Assembly (NCBI RefSeq): GCF_036046055.1
Contig: NZ_CP107939.1
Location: 6,324,001-6,388,000 of the forward strand
Reading direction: 5' to 3'
Length of the DNA stretch: 64,000 nt
DNA from: Nocardia sp. NBC_00403
GTDB lineage: Bacteria; Actinomycetota; Actinomycetes; Mycobacteriales; Mycobacteriaceae
Shown: piece after piece, positions 52,101 through 61,212 of the stretch
How the letters are laid out: the number at the start of each line of letters is the position of its first letter
How positions within the stretch are numbered: position 1 is the first letter of the stretch
Program-made: the position numbers and the translations under genes
The notes under the pieces: generated by a model
Told to the model about the DNA's origin: nothing
Database searches by the model: none
What the model saw: only the letters and a program-made list of their open reading frames with translations

Positions 52101-55100
52101 GTGTCGCGGGTGTTCATCAGTCATTCCGGCCGTGATAACGCCTGGGCGATCGCGGTGAAGCAGTGGCTGGTCGAACAACAACCGGACCTGGCCCAGGAGA
52201 TCTTCCTCGATATCGATCCCGAGACCGGGATCCACTCCGGGCAACGCTGGAAAGACGCTCTGCGCGCGGCCAAGGAACGCTGCGAAGCCGTGGTGTGTCT
52301 GGTGTCCCGGCACTGGCTGGGCTCGAAAGAATGCGAAGCCGAGTACCGGGCCGCCGAATACTTCGGTAAACGGATCTACTGCGCCCGGATCGAACCGCTG
52401 GAGGGCATCAACGACATCACCCGCGAGTGGCAGCGTTGCGATCTGTATGGCCAGGGCCCGCGCACCGAGGTCCATGTCGGAGCCGGTCATGAGCCGGTGG
52501 TGGTGCGTACCGCCGGGCTGCAACAGTTGCTTACCGGGTTACGCGCCGCCGGAATCGGCGCCGACCATTTCCCGTGGCCCCCGTCTGGTGAGCCCGACCG
52601 TGCGCCGTATCGCGGGTGGGATCCATTCGAACCGCAGGATGCGGCGGTCTTCTTCGGTCGCGATGGCCAGATCGTGCGGGCCGTGGACGCGATGCGGGCG
52701 ATGCGGACAGACGGAAGCCGACCTTTGTTCGTCGTGGTCGGTGCCTCGGGCACCGGCAAATCGTCGTTCCTGCGGGCCGGGTTGATTCCCCGGTTGTGCC
52801 GCGACGACCGGCATTTCGTCGTGCTGGACACCATGCGCCCCGAACGCGACGCCCTTACCGGCCCCCACGGCTTGGCCGCGACCATCCACGCCACTCGCCG
52901 ACGTCTGGGCCTGACCGCTCCGGGTCTCGGTGACATCAAAACAGCACTCACCGACCAGAACATCGCGGTAATGCGGCAGTGGCTGACCGACATCCAGCAT
53001 GCGGCGCGCCACCGGCTCGTCGATGCCACAGCCGAGGCTGCGACGGTGGTGCTGCCCATCGATCAGGCTGAGGAACTGCTGTCGGCCGACGCCGGCCCCG
53101 AGGCCGCCGGGATGCTGGCATTGCTTGCCGGTTTCCTGTCAGTGCCGGTGGGTGAGCGGTTGTCGCTGATCGTCGCGTTGACCATCCGCACCGACCGCTA
53201 CGAACACCTGCAATCGAACCCTGATCTGGTCGATATCGACACGGTCGTGTTCGATGATCTCAAACCGATGCCGCGTGACCGGTTCCGCGACATCATCACC
53301 GGCCCCGCGCGGCGCAGCCCCCGCCACCTCGAGATCGCGCCGGACCTGGTCGACCGGCTGCTGGCGGACTGCGGTGACGGCGCGGACACTCTGCCGTTGC
53401 TGTCGCTGACGTTGGCCACCCTCTACCGCGACTACGGTGGCGATAGCGAACTCACCCTGTCGCATTACACCAAACTCGGCGGGATCGACAACGTCGTGGC
53501 GACCGAGATCAGCAAACTTTTGTCCCGCGATCCCGATACTCGCCGCGATGAACTCGTCGCGCTGCGTTTGGCGTTCATCCCGTTCCTGGCCACCATCGCG
53601 CCCGAGGGCGAGCGGCCATTGCGTCGTATCGCCCATTGGAGGGATCTACCCGCTGAGGCCCGCCCGCTGATCGACCGGTTCATCGAGGCCCGCTTGCTCG
53701 TCAAAGACCACTGGAAGAACGGTGACCGTGAGGAGACCGTTGTCGAGGTTGCGTTGGAAAGCCTACTGCGGCAATGGGACGACCTCGCCGGATGGCTGCG
53801 CGAGGAGGCCGACGACCTGCGCACCGCCGAGAACCTCGAACGCGCCGCCGAGGACTGGAACCGCAACGTCCGCGCCACTGCCTGGCTGTTGACCGGCGCA
53901 CGCCTGATCGCCGCCGAAACTCTCGCCCTGAGACCCGGCTACCGCGAACGCCTCGCTATCGCGCGTGACTACCTGGCCGCGTCCCGGGGACACGAAGACG
54001 CCCGTCACGCAGACGAACTCCTCGAAGCCACCGCCCACGCCGCCGCGTTACGCAAACGCGCCCGAATCCTGATCGCACTCACCACTGTCGCCGTCATGGT
54101 CGCCGTAACCGCGGGCTTCTACTACTTCCGGGCCGACACCGCCGAACACAACGCCACCAGCCTCGCCAACGCCGCCATCGCAGCGCGCCTTCTCCAAGAC
54201 GCCCAACAACAATTCACCACCGGCCACGACACGCGCCGCGGCGTACTGGAAGCCATTGCGGCACAGAATTTCTCACCAGAAACAGCCATGACCGGAATGC
54301 TCGATGTGCAGTACCAGACCCAGAACATCACCAAGATCGCCGACGTCGGCCCTACCCCCAATGGCATGGCGATCAGTCCCGACGGACGGTGGATGGTCAC
54401 AGGCGACCACGTGGGCGGGGTGCGCGTGTGGGACACGAACTCCACAGACGGGCCACGCACCCTGCCCGGCAGCGGCACCGAGGGAGTTCCCGCTGTGGCG
54501 GTCAGTTCGGATGGACGCTGGGTCGTCGCCGGCGATCTCGTGAGTGTGGTGCGCGTGTGGGACATGACCTCCACCGCCGGACCGCGTGCCTTTTCCCTCA
54601 CCGGCTCCAGCACCGGCACAGGCGCCGGGGGAGTTTACGCCGTGGCGGTCAGTTCGGATGGACGCTGGGTTGTTGCCGGTGATCGCGCAGAAGTGGTGCG
54701 GATCTGGGACACGAACGCCTCCGCGCCCGTGCAGCGCGTCCTGCCTGGCACACGCGCCGAGCTGATCAGCTTGGTGGTCAGCCCGGATGGGCGTCGGGTC
54801 GTCGCCGGCGATCGCACAGGAGTGGTGCGGATGTGGGACACGGGCTCCACCGCCGAGCCGCGCACTCTTCCCAGCGACGGCTACAGCCCAGTGGTTGCAG
54901 TGGCGGTCAGCCCGGACGGGCGCTGGGTCGTCGCCGGCGATCTCGTGAGTGTGGTGCGAGTGTGGGACGTGACCTCCACCGCCGGACCGCGCGCTCTCCC
55001 TGGCAACGGTAATGACTCGGTGACAACGGTGGCGGTCACTTCGGATGGGCGCTGGGTCGTCGCTGGCGACGGCAAAGGTGGGGTGCGGGTGTGGGACATG

Positions 55101-56174
55101 ACCTCCACCGCCGGACCGCGCGCTCTCCCCCGCACCGGTACCGCCCTGGTGGTTGCCGTGGGGGTCAGTCCGGACGGGCGACGGGTCGTCGGCGGTGATC
55201 GCGCGGGTGTAGTGCGGACGTGGGATTTGAACTCGTCCGGGAACGAGCCTCGTGCTGTCCCCGGCAGCGGTACCGGCTCCCTACTGATAGACAAGGCGCT
55301 CAGTCCGGACGGGCGCTGGGTTGCCACCAATGACACAGCGGGTGTGGTGCGGGTAGGGGACATGAACTCCACCGACGGACCGCGTACCCTCCCCAACGCC
55401 AGCACCGACACCGACTTGGTGTATGCCCTGGCGATCAGTCCGGACGGGCGCTGGCTCGTCACCAGCAATACCGAGAGTGCGGTGCGAGTGTGGGACATGA
55501 CCTCCACCGCTGGGCCACGCGCGCTGCCCAGCACCGGCACAGGTACCGGCATCGGCGCCGGCGCCAAGGCGGTTTTGGCCGTGGCGATCAGTCCCGATGG
55601 GCACTGGGTCGTCGTCGGCGATCGTTCGGGTGAGGTGCGGGTGTCGGACATGAGCACCTCGGTGCCCGGGCTGCGCGCCCTCCCTGGCATCAGTATCGGG
55701 GGAGTTACCGCCGTGGCGGTCAGCCCGGATAGGCGTTGGGTCGTCGCCGGTGCCCCGAATGGCGGGGTTCTAGTGTGGGACACGAACTACACCGACGGAC
55801 CGCGCGCCCTGCCCAGCGTGGGCATCGAACGGGTGGTTGCTGTGGCGGTGAGCGCCGACGGACACTGGGTCGTTACCGGCGATCGCGCAGGAGTGGTGCG
55901 GGTATGGAGTACCGACCCGAACCAGACCGGGGTCGCTCTGGCCGCCCGCGACGTGGGCATTATCGGTGCCTTGGCGTTGGATCCCGGAAGTCGGTCGATC
56001 AATGCCGTATCAACCCATGGCTCATCCCAAGACGAGTTGATCGCTCTCCCGTTCCTGGTTCCGGACCCGAAGCAATTGTGTTCCAAGCTGGCCACGACGA
56101 TGAGCAGGACCGAATGGGACGAATGGGTGACACCGAACCTGCCGCCCACCCAGCTGTGCGACGGCCTCAAATAA
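52101..56174 (+). CDS. TIR domain / STAND NTPase / WD40-repeat protein
   Basis: The 1357-residue protein has an N-terminal TIR domain (1-105; VFISHSGRDNAWAIAVKQWL, then HWLGSKECEAEYRAAEYFGK, the helix that carries the NAD-cleaving Glu in active TIRs). A STAND NTPase follows (about 170-600; DPFEPQDAAVFFGRDGQ, P-loop GASGTGKSS at 214-222, and VVLPIDQAEELL as Walker B). A transmembrane helix is near 653-676 and 12 WD40 repeats cover about 750-1280. The start is a GTG at 52101 after GAGGGGG. By analogy with bacterial NLR-like systems the repeats sense a trigger and the TIR depletes NAD or makes a signal (inference). A DUF4231 relic follows. Confidence 0.87.
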   Translation: MSRVFISHSGRDNAWAIAVKQWLVEQQPDLAQEIFLDIDPETGIHSGQRWKDALRAAKERCEAVVCLVSRHWLGSKECEAEYRAAEYFGKRIYCARIEPLEGINDITREWQRCDLYGQGPRTEVHVGAGHEPVVVRTAGLQQLLTGLRAAGIGADHFPWPPSGEPDRAPYRGWDPFEPQDAAVFFGRDGQIVRAVDAMRAMRTDGSRPLFVVVGASGTGKSSFLRAGLIPRLCRDDRHFVVLDTMRPERDALTGPHGLAATIHATRRRLGLTAPGLGDIKTALTDQNIAVMRQWLTDIQHAARHRLVDATAEAATVVLPIDQAEELLSADAGPEAAGMLALLAGFLSVPVGERLSLIVALTIRTDRYEHLQSNPDLVDIDTVVFDDLKPMPRDRFRDIITGPARRSPRHLEIAPDLVDRLLADCGDGADTLPLLSLTLATLYRDYGGDSELTLSHYTKLGGIDNVVATEISKLLSRDPDTRRDELVALRLAFIPFLATIAPEGERPLRRIAHWRDLPAEARPLIDRFIEARLLVKDHWKNGDREETVVEVALESLLRQWDDLAGWLREEADDLRTAENLERAAEDWNRNVRATAWLLTGARLIAAETLALRPGYRERLAIARDYLAASRGHEDARHADELLEATAHAAALRKRARILIALTTVAVMVAVTAGFYYFRADTAEHNATSLANAAIAARLLQDAQQQFTTGHDTRRGVLEAIAAQNFSPETAMTGMLDVQYQTQNITKIADVGPTPNGMAISPDGRWMVTGDHVGGVRVWDTNSTDGPRTLPGSGTEGVPAVAVSSDGRWVVAGDLVSVVRVWDMTSTAGPRAFSLTGSSTGTGAGGVYAVAVSSDGRWVVAGDRAEVVRIWDTNASAPVQRVLPGTRAELISLVVSPDGRRVVAGDRTGVVRMWDTGSTAEPRTLPSDGYSPVVAVAVSPDGRWVVAGDLVSVVRVWDVTSTAGPRALPGNGNDSVTTVAVTSDGRWVVAGDGKGGVRVWDMTSTAGPRALPRTGTALVVAVGVSPDGRRVVGGDRAGVVRTWDLNSSGNEPRAVPGSGTGSLLIDKALSPDGRWVATNDTAGVVRVGDMNSTDGPRTLPNASTDTDLVYALAISPDGRWLVTSNTESAVRVWDMTSTAGPRALPSTGTGTGIGAGAKAVLAVAISPDGHWVVVGDRSGEVRVSDMSTSVPGLRALPGISIGGVTAVAVSPDRRWVVAGAPNGGVLVWDTNYTDGPRALPSVGIERVVAVAVSADGHWVVTGDRAGVVRVWSTDPNQTGVALAARDVGIIGALALDPGSRSINAVSTHGSSQDELIALPFLVPDPKQLCSKLATTMSRTEWDEWVTPNLPPTQLCDGLK
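54343..55935 (+). repeat. Twelve near-identical WD40 repeats
   Basis: Twelve units of 41-50 residues share AVAVSPDGRWVVAGD followed by VVRVWD and a PRALPG-type linker. Some units are almost identical at DNA level; the stretches around 54519-54590 and 54920-54991 differ at only a few bases over 70. Such low divergence between units points to recent repeat expansion or gene conversion. Confidence 0.85.
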
Positions 56175-56261
56175 CCGACCGGCAGCAGAAGCTGAAACCT
56201 GTACGTGACGGTGAAAGCTCAGTGACCAGCTCCCTCGTCCCAACTATCAGAAAGGCGCAGC

Positions 56262-56703
56262 GTGGCACAGCCAACCGAAGCCACGGTAACCAACCTGGTG
56301 TGGGAGCGGCTGACTGATCAGATCGCCTGGTAGAGCACCCAGAGCCGGTCGGCGCAGAAGGCCTACAAGTTCGTCAAATTCGCGCAGCTCGTCATCGGCG
56401 CCACCGTCCCAGTCATCGCCGCCCTGCGGCACCGGCCGCTGTGACCGCATCGGTGGCCGCGGTCGTAGTGGTAGCGGAGGGAGCTCAACAGCGTTCCAGT
56501 GGCATGCGAACTGGCTGAACTACCGCGCCACCGCAGAAGCGTTGAAGCACGAAAAGTTCATGTACCTGGCCGAATCGGGTCCCTACGCGAGACCGAGCCG
56601 ACGGAAGATCCTTGCGCAACGGATAGAAAGCATTACGGCACAAGAGAACACCCGCTGGAAATCGACGCACGCCGAAACCGACGAGAACCCCGACGCCTCG
56701 TAG
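56262..56703 (+). pseudogene. DUF4231/SLATT-like gene, nonsense and frameshifted
   Basis: A GTG at 56262 opens VAQPTEATVTNLVWERLTDQ, then an in-frame TAG follows after IAW. The frame continues with YKFVKFAQLVIGATVPVIAA, a membrane-like segment, then shifts near 56435 (TASVAAVVVVAEGAQQ) and again near 56490 into FQWHANWLNYRATAEALKHE and KFMYLAESGPYA, with an end at the TAG at 56701. The FQ..W..YR.TAEALK.E..LY...GPY pattern is the DUF4231 signature. SLATT-type proteins are two-helix membrane effectors often encoded with TIR or nucleotide-signal systems. It is 87 bases past the TIR-STAND gene. Confidence 0.8.
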
Positions 56704-56914
56704 CGACCGAGAATGGTCGAGCCAGCCGCCCGCCCGCGATCGGGCCTCCAACTACAGGCACCTGCTACACAGACGTCGGATCCCGCTAAAGCCGCCCACG
56801 ACCGAAACGGTATGCACATAGCCCGAATCACCCAGCACTACAAAACGATTCGTTCGCCAGCGAATACCGCACGGTTCGAATATCTACACTCCACCAGTAA
56901 GAATCGGGCCGGCG

Positions 56915-57831
56915 AGGTTCCTGTCGCGCCGTGACAATCGTCAGTCGATCCGGTTCACCCGCAACGCCCGATTTACTGTCACCGAGGGGGCGAGCTGCGG
57001 TTGCCGAAGATCGGGGATGTGAGGGTGGCGTGGTCGCGGGAGTTGCCGTGCGAGCCGTCGAGCGTGTCGGTGATCTCCGACAGTGCGGGCAGGTACTTTG
57101 CGTCGTTCGTGGTCGAGGTCACCGGCGAGGCGCTGCCCGAAGGTGTTTGCGAGGTCGGCATCGACCTTGGGTTGAGGAGGTTCGCGGTGCTCAGCGACGG
57201 ACAGGCCGTCGCCTCGCCGAGGTTCTTGCGTCGGGCTGAACGGAGGTTGCGGAAATCGCAACAAGCGTTGTCGCGCAAGGAGAAAGGCTCCAGTAATCGG
57301 GTGAGGGCCCGGCTCAGGGTTGCCAGGGCTCACGCCACGGTGGCCGATACGCGTCGCGATTTCGCGCACAAACTGTCTACGGCGATCATCCGCGAAAACC
57401 AAGCGGTTTATGTCGAGGATCTGTGTGTGAAAGGGCTTGCGCGGACTCGTCTGGCGAAATCTGTGCACGACGCCGGGTGGGGGATGTTCACCTCCATGTT
57501 GGAGGAGAAAGCTGCCCGGTACGGGCGGTATTTCGCGAAGGTCGACCGGTTCTTCCCGTCGTCGCAATTGTGTTCGGAGTGCGGGGTGATCGATGGGAAG
57601 AAACCGTTGTCGGTGCGGTCGTGGAGGTGCCGGTGTGGCGTGGTGCACGATCGGGATGTGAACGCGGCACGAAACATTCTCGCCGCCGGGCAGGCGGAGA
57701 GACGAAACGCTTGTGGAGCGCGGGTAAGACCGGTATCTGTTCCGGCTCTGCGTGTTGAGGCAGGAACCCGCCGAGAGCGCCGTTCGGCGCTGGTAGGGAT
57801 CCCCAGCCTTTTAGGCCAGGGAGGATGTCAA
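56915..57831 (+). pseudogene. tnpB (RNA-guided transposon nuclease) relic, N-terminus lost
   Basis: From 56915 the frame reads SRRDNRQSIRFTRNARFTVT. One G missing from a G run near 56986 shifts it into the frame at 57001, which gives LRLPKIGDVRVAWSRELP and the RuvC-like nuclease core. The three acidic sites are in GIDLGLRRFAVL (Asp), VYVEDLCVKGLARTRLAKSV (Glu) and HDRDVNAARNIL (Asp), with a CSECG and CRCG zinc ribbon between. About 120 N-terminal residues and the left end are missing. The native stop is also lost: the frame reads through the right end to 57876. Confidence 0.82.
57690..57831 (+). ncRNA. Probable TnpB guide-RNA scaffold at the element's right end
   Basis: The 3' part of tnpB and the bases after it end in CCCCAGCC, TTTTAGG and CCAGGGAGGATGTCA, matching the conserved right-end hairpin of IS200/IS605-type TnpB elements that forms the omega-RNA scaffold. 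The transcript would end at about 57831, and the guide would be copied from the next bases (starting TCGGTCCACAGC), inside the adjacent gene. Activity is doubtful because tnpB is broken. Confidence 0.5.
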
Positions 57832-58583
57832 TCGGTCCACAGCACCCACACCTTGCTCTCGCACGCCAGCGCATGACCGTCCGCGGTGCGTGCGCTCTTG
57901 GTTGTGCCGGAAACTTCGCATTTCGTCCCGGCCTGCTGCACGGCCGTCGCGATGGTGTATGGCCCTGCCCACTGGTAGCCGCCACTCGCCGGAGTGGCCA
58001 GGCATAGCAGGGTGTTCCCGTCCGCGCCCGTACCGATGAGCGCGGGGTCCGAACATGCCGTGCCCTTCTTCGGAGTGACCAGGTTGGTCGCCGCAGAGGT
58101 CGTGGTCACCGGCGGCGGCGCGACCGTGGTCGGCGCCACCGTCGTCACGACGACGGGCGGCGCGGCAACGGTCGATACCTCGGTGACCTTGTTCGCGCGC
58201 GACACGGAATCGGTCCATGCCGCTCCGGACAACGCCACGAATCCCGCGAGCGCCGTCGCCTCGGCCACCCCGATCAGCAGCGCGGACACCGCCATCGCCT
58301 TGCCACGTGGATGACTGAAGGCGATGAAACCGAACACAATCGCCACCGGAAACAACCCCAGCAACGCGGCAACCAGCGCGACGATCGCATACGGGTTCAC
58401 GATGGGCGGAATCTCCACCCGCAACCGACCCGTCCGGCGACGACCGGGCTGCGGCGCCTCCGACCAGCGTCCCTCGGCGTCCGCCTCGGGCCAACGCTCC
58501 TCGGATTCCGATTCCTGCTGCCAGTTCTCCTCGTGCTGCGCCTCTGGCCAGCGCTCGATCTCACGGCGTTCCATCCGTGCCAT
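57828..58583 (-). CDS. DUF4190-like membrane protein, C-terminus formed at the TnpB junction
   Basis: The 251-residue protein has an acidic N-terminus with many Trp/Glu (RWPEAQHEENWQQESESEER), two hydrophobic helices (IVALVAALLGLFPVAIVFGF and MAVSALLIGVAEATALAGFV), a Thr/Pro/Val-rich linker and an extracytoplasmic C-domain with three Cys. The ATG at 58583 is preferred; a GTG at 58604 and an ATG at 58574 are alternatives. Its last codons end KVWVLWTD, and the TGA at 57828-57830 lies in the final bases of the TnpB right end, so the insertion supplied the stop. A longer original C-terminus is possible. Confidence 0.72.
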   Translation of the reverse strand: MARMERREIERWPEAQHEENWQQESESEERWPEADAEGRWSEAPQPGRRRTGRLRVEIPPIVNPYAIVALVAALLGLFPVAIVFGFIAFSHPRGKAMAVSALLIGVAEATALAGFVALSGAAWTDSVSRANKVTEVSTVAAPPVVVTTVAPTTVAPPPVTTTSAATNLVTPKKGTACSDPALIGTGADGNTLLCLATPASGGYQWAGPYTIATAVQQAGTKCEVSGTTKSARTADGHALACESKVWVLWTD

Positions 58584-58889
58584 GCCAGGTCCGTCCCTCT
58601 CCACACCACAACCGCGCAGGAGCCTCGGACTGCCCGGACCCGCCCCGATATCGACACAGAATAGGGGCGAACAGCCGCAGGATCATCCGAAACGTCCAAT
58701 CGGCCGTCATCAAAGCGTAATAACGAAGCCGGAGCAACATTTCGCAGCAGTGGGAACAGTGCGATTTCCGCTGCGCCCGCCCCGGAATAACGAACCAGCA
58801 AATACCCCTCGCGGATCGCGCGGCCGAGGTCCATGCTGATCACAGGGTGAAATCGCTGATCATGTGCTGACTCGAAACCAGGAGGAGAC

Positions 58890-59252
58890 ATGTTCGGTAG
58901 TACCGATTCGACCCAAGGGCGGCCGTGGCACGCTCATGCGGGCGATCTGCTCGGCGACGACTACAACGTGCCCGGCCTGATCCTGTGCGCCCTCGGCATC
59001 GTGGCGATGGCGTGCACCCTCACCGCAGCCGGATCCGGGTTCACCGGCTGGACGCAGATCGGCGCGATCGCGACCGCCATGCTGTGGATAGCGGGCATCG
59101 GCGCGCTGGTCGTCGAGCATCGGCGCGAGGAAGTGATCGAGCTGAAGTACGGCAGACAGGGGCACGCGCCAGGACATGTCCGGCACGTTCGCTACGGCGC
59201 CGCGCCGCGCGGCACCACGACATCGAGCGAGCCGGCCCGCGAGCTGACCTAG
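58890..59252 (+). CDS. UsfY-like two-helix membrane protein
   Basis: The 120-residue protein has an N-terminal motif (TQGRPWHAHAGDLLGDDYNV) followed by two transmembrane helices (PGLILCALGIVAMACTLTAA and GAIATAMLWIAGIGALVVEH) and a basic tail. The layout resembles UsfY of mycobacteria, which lies upstream of the sigF operon there. No sigma factor gene is present here. The upstream 285 bases hold its promoter and that of the divergent gene. Confidence 0.65.
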   Translation: MFGSTDSTQGRPWHAHAGDLLGDDYNVPGLILCALGIVAMACTLTAAGSGFTGWTQIGAIATAMLWIAGIGALVVEHRREEVIELKYGRQGHAPGHVRHVRYGAAPRGTTTSSEPARELT

Positions 59253-59277
59253 CAGCTCGAACGGGCCGCCTCCGCGC

Positions 59278-59949
59278 TCACCGGCGCGGGTCCACTTTCG
59301 GCATCGTTTCGGTCATCAACGTCATCAGCATGTCCGCGAGCAACACGTGCACCTGTTCGCGGGTGAGTGTGCCTCGGGTGATCCACTCCCGCCCGGCCAC
59401 CTTCACCAGACCACCGAAGGCGCGGACCATCGCGCGCAATTCCGCACTGTGTGTCGAATCGGCGCGTCCGACCATCAGCAGCATGCGCTCGGCGGCCGCG
59501 TCGTCGGCTTGGTCGAGGATGTGCTGCACCTCGGGGTCGTTGCCGACGCCCTCGTGACTTGTCACCTTCACCCAGGTGCTGCCGTGTTCGGAGATCACGT
59601 CCAGCAGCCAATGCACGCTGGCGTCGACTCGCTCGCGATCGGTGCCGCTCGGCGTCACCATGTCGTCGAGCCGCGGCAAGGTGACCATCCGGCGCACCAC
59701 GGCGAGGTAGAGGTCGCGCTTGTTGCCGAAGTAGTGATTGATCAGGCCGCGCGCCACACCTGCGCGCTGAGCCAGCTCGGCGGTCGAGACGGCCGCGTAG
59801 GGACGCTCACCGAACATGTCGATCGCGCAGGCGAGGATCTGCGCGCGCCGCTCATCGGGTTCCAGCCTGCGCCTGCGCGGCTGCGCCTCGTCGGAGGACG
59901 CGGCCGCCGACGAAGCCACCTCACCCCTGACTTCAGAGAGACCGGGCAA
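59278..59949 (-). CDS. TetR-family regulator coupled to an acyl-CoA dehydrogenase
   Basis: The 223-residue protein has a TetR HTH (ILACAIDMFGERPYAAVSTA, ELAQRAGVARGLINHYFGNK) and a TetR C-domain with HWLLDVISEHGSTWVKVTSH. The TTG at 59949 follows AAGGA with a five-base spacer and overlaps the end of the acyl-CoA dehydrogenase gene by 17 bases. The pair is probably one transcript, with the regulator sensing acyl-CoA (inference). Confidence 0.85.
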   Translation of the reverse strand: MPGLSEVRGEVASSAAASSDEAQPRRRRLEPDERRAQILACAIDMFGERPYAAVSTAELAQRAGVARGLINHYFGNKRDLYLAVVRRMVTLPRLDDMVTPSGTDRERVDASVHWLLDVISEHGSTWVKVTSHEGVGNDPEVQHILDQADDAAAERMLLMVGRADSTHSAELRAMVRAFGGLVKVAGREWITRGTLTREQVHVLLADMLMTLMTETMPKVDPRR

Positions 59950-61078
59950 TGAGATCCTTCATCACCTCGTTGCTGCCCGCGAGGATGCGCAGGACGCGGG
60001 CGCCGGTATAGAGCTGGGAAATCGGATACTCCGTCATGTAGCCGTAGCCGCCGAACAGTTGCAGGCAGCGGTCAACCACGATACCCAGCTGATCGGTGAG
60101 CCAGTACTTGGACATCGCAGCAGTGGGAATGTCCAACTCGCCGCGCAGGTGCTTGACGATGCAATCGTCGAGGAAGGTGCGACTCACCGTGGCGATGGTC
60201 GCGCACTCTGCCAGCTCGAACTTGGTGTTCTGCATCGCGAACAGCGGCTTGCCGAATGCCTCACGGCCTTTGGTGTAGTCGACGGTCAGCGCGACGGCCT
60301 TCTCCATCATGGCCACCGCGATGATCGCGGTCACCAGTCGCTCCTGGGCGAGCAGCTGCATCATTTGATAGAAGCCTTGGCCCTCGGACTCCCCGAGCAG
60401 GTTCGAGGCGGGCACCCGCAAGCCGTCGAAGAACAGCTCGGCGGTGTCCTGGGCCTTGCCGCCGATCTTGTTCAGGATGCGACCCCGCTTGAATCCCGGG
60501 GTGTCGTCGCCGACCTCGGCGAAAATCAGCGAAACGCCTGCGGCGCCCTTGGTCGGGTCGGTTTTCACGGCGATGATGATGCCGTCGCACAACCAGCCGT
60601 TGGTGATGAAGATCTTCGAGCCGGTGATGACGTACTCGTCGCCTTCACGGACCGCCCTGGTCTTGATGTTCTGCAGGTCCGAGCCGGTGCCGGGTTCGGT
60701 CATACCGATCGACAGCACCATCTCGCCACTCGCGGCCTTGGGCAGCACTCGCCGCTTGAGTTCCTCGGAGCCGAATTCGTTCAGGTAGGGCGCGATAATC
60801 GAGCTGTGCACAGGCATGCCGAGCGAGCCGTCACCGGCGAATGCCTGCTCCTCGATTATGGCCGCGTCGTGCGCGAAAGTGCCTCCACCGCCACCGTATT
60901 CGCTCGACAGCGCGGTGCACAGCAGACCGAGCTCGCCGGCGCGATTGTAGAGCGCGCGGTCGGGATGCCCCTGGGCGACGAACTTCTCCTCGTGCGGGAC
61001 GACTTCCTTTTCGAAGAAGGTCTTGGCCAGGTCCCGTACCGCTTCGACCTCGTCATCACTCCACGCGGCGCGTGCCAT
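59933..61078 (-). CDS. Acyl-CoA dehydrogenase
   Basis: The 381-residue flavoprotein has the full family pattern: SSEYGGGGGTFAHDAAIIEE, LSIGMTEPGTGSDLQNIKTR (FAD and substrate loop), GFKRGRILNKIGGKAQDTAE, YTKGREAFGKPL and a C-terminal LFGGYGYMTEYPISQLYTGA with RILAGSNEVMKDLIARSL. It oxidises acyl-CoA to enoyl-CoA and passes electrons to ETF. Chain-length preference is not readable. It is coupled to the TetR gene downstream. Confidence 0.93.
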   Translation of the reverse strand: MARAAWSDDEVEAVRDLAKTFFEKEVVPHEEKFVAQGHPDRALYNRAGELGLLCTALSSEYGGGGGTFAHDAAIIEEQAFAGDGSLGMPVHSSIIAPYLNEFGSEELKRRVLPKAASGEMVLSIGMTEPGTGSDLQNIKTRAVREGDEYVITGSKIFITNGWLCDGIIIAVKTDPTKGAAGVSLIFAEVGDDTPGFKRGRILNKIGGKAQDTAELFFDGLRVPASNLLGESEGQGFYQMMQLLAQERLVTAIIAVAMMEKAVALTVDYTKGREAFGKPLFAMQNTKFELAECATIATVSRTFLDDCIVKHLRGELDIPTAAMSKYWLTDQLGIVVDRCLQLFGGYGYMTEYPISQLYTGARVLRILAGSNEVMKDLIARSL

Positions 61079-61212
61079 CGCTCGATCCTTTGCTCGCCTC
61101 GGGCCGGCCTCGACGCCGACTCCTCGCCATCAGATTCCACCACTATTGGCATGATGTCAACAAGGCGAGCACGCGTCGGTATCGCCCGCCGCTTTCACAC
61201 GGGCAGCGCAGG

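Noticed and set aside
54343..55935. DNA repeats considered as a CRISPR-like or satellite array
   Set aside because: The repeats are coding, in frame, of variable length, and translate into WD40 units with no spacer structure.
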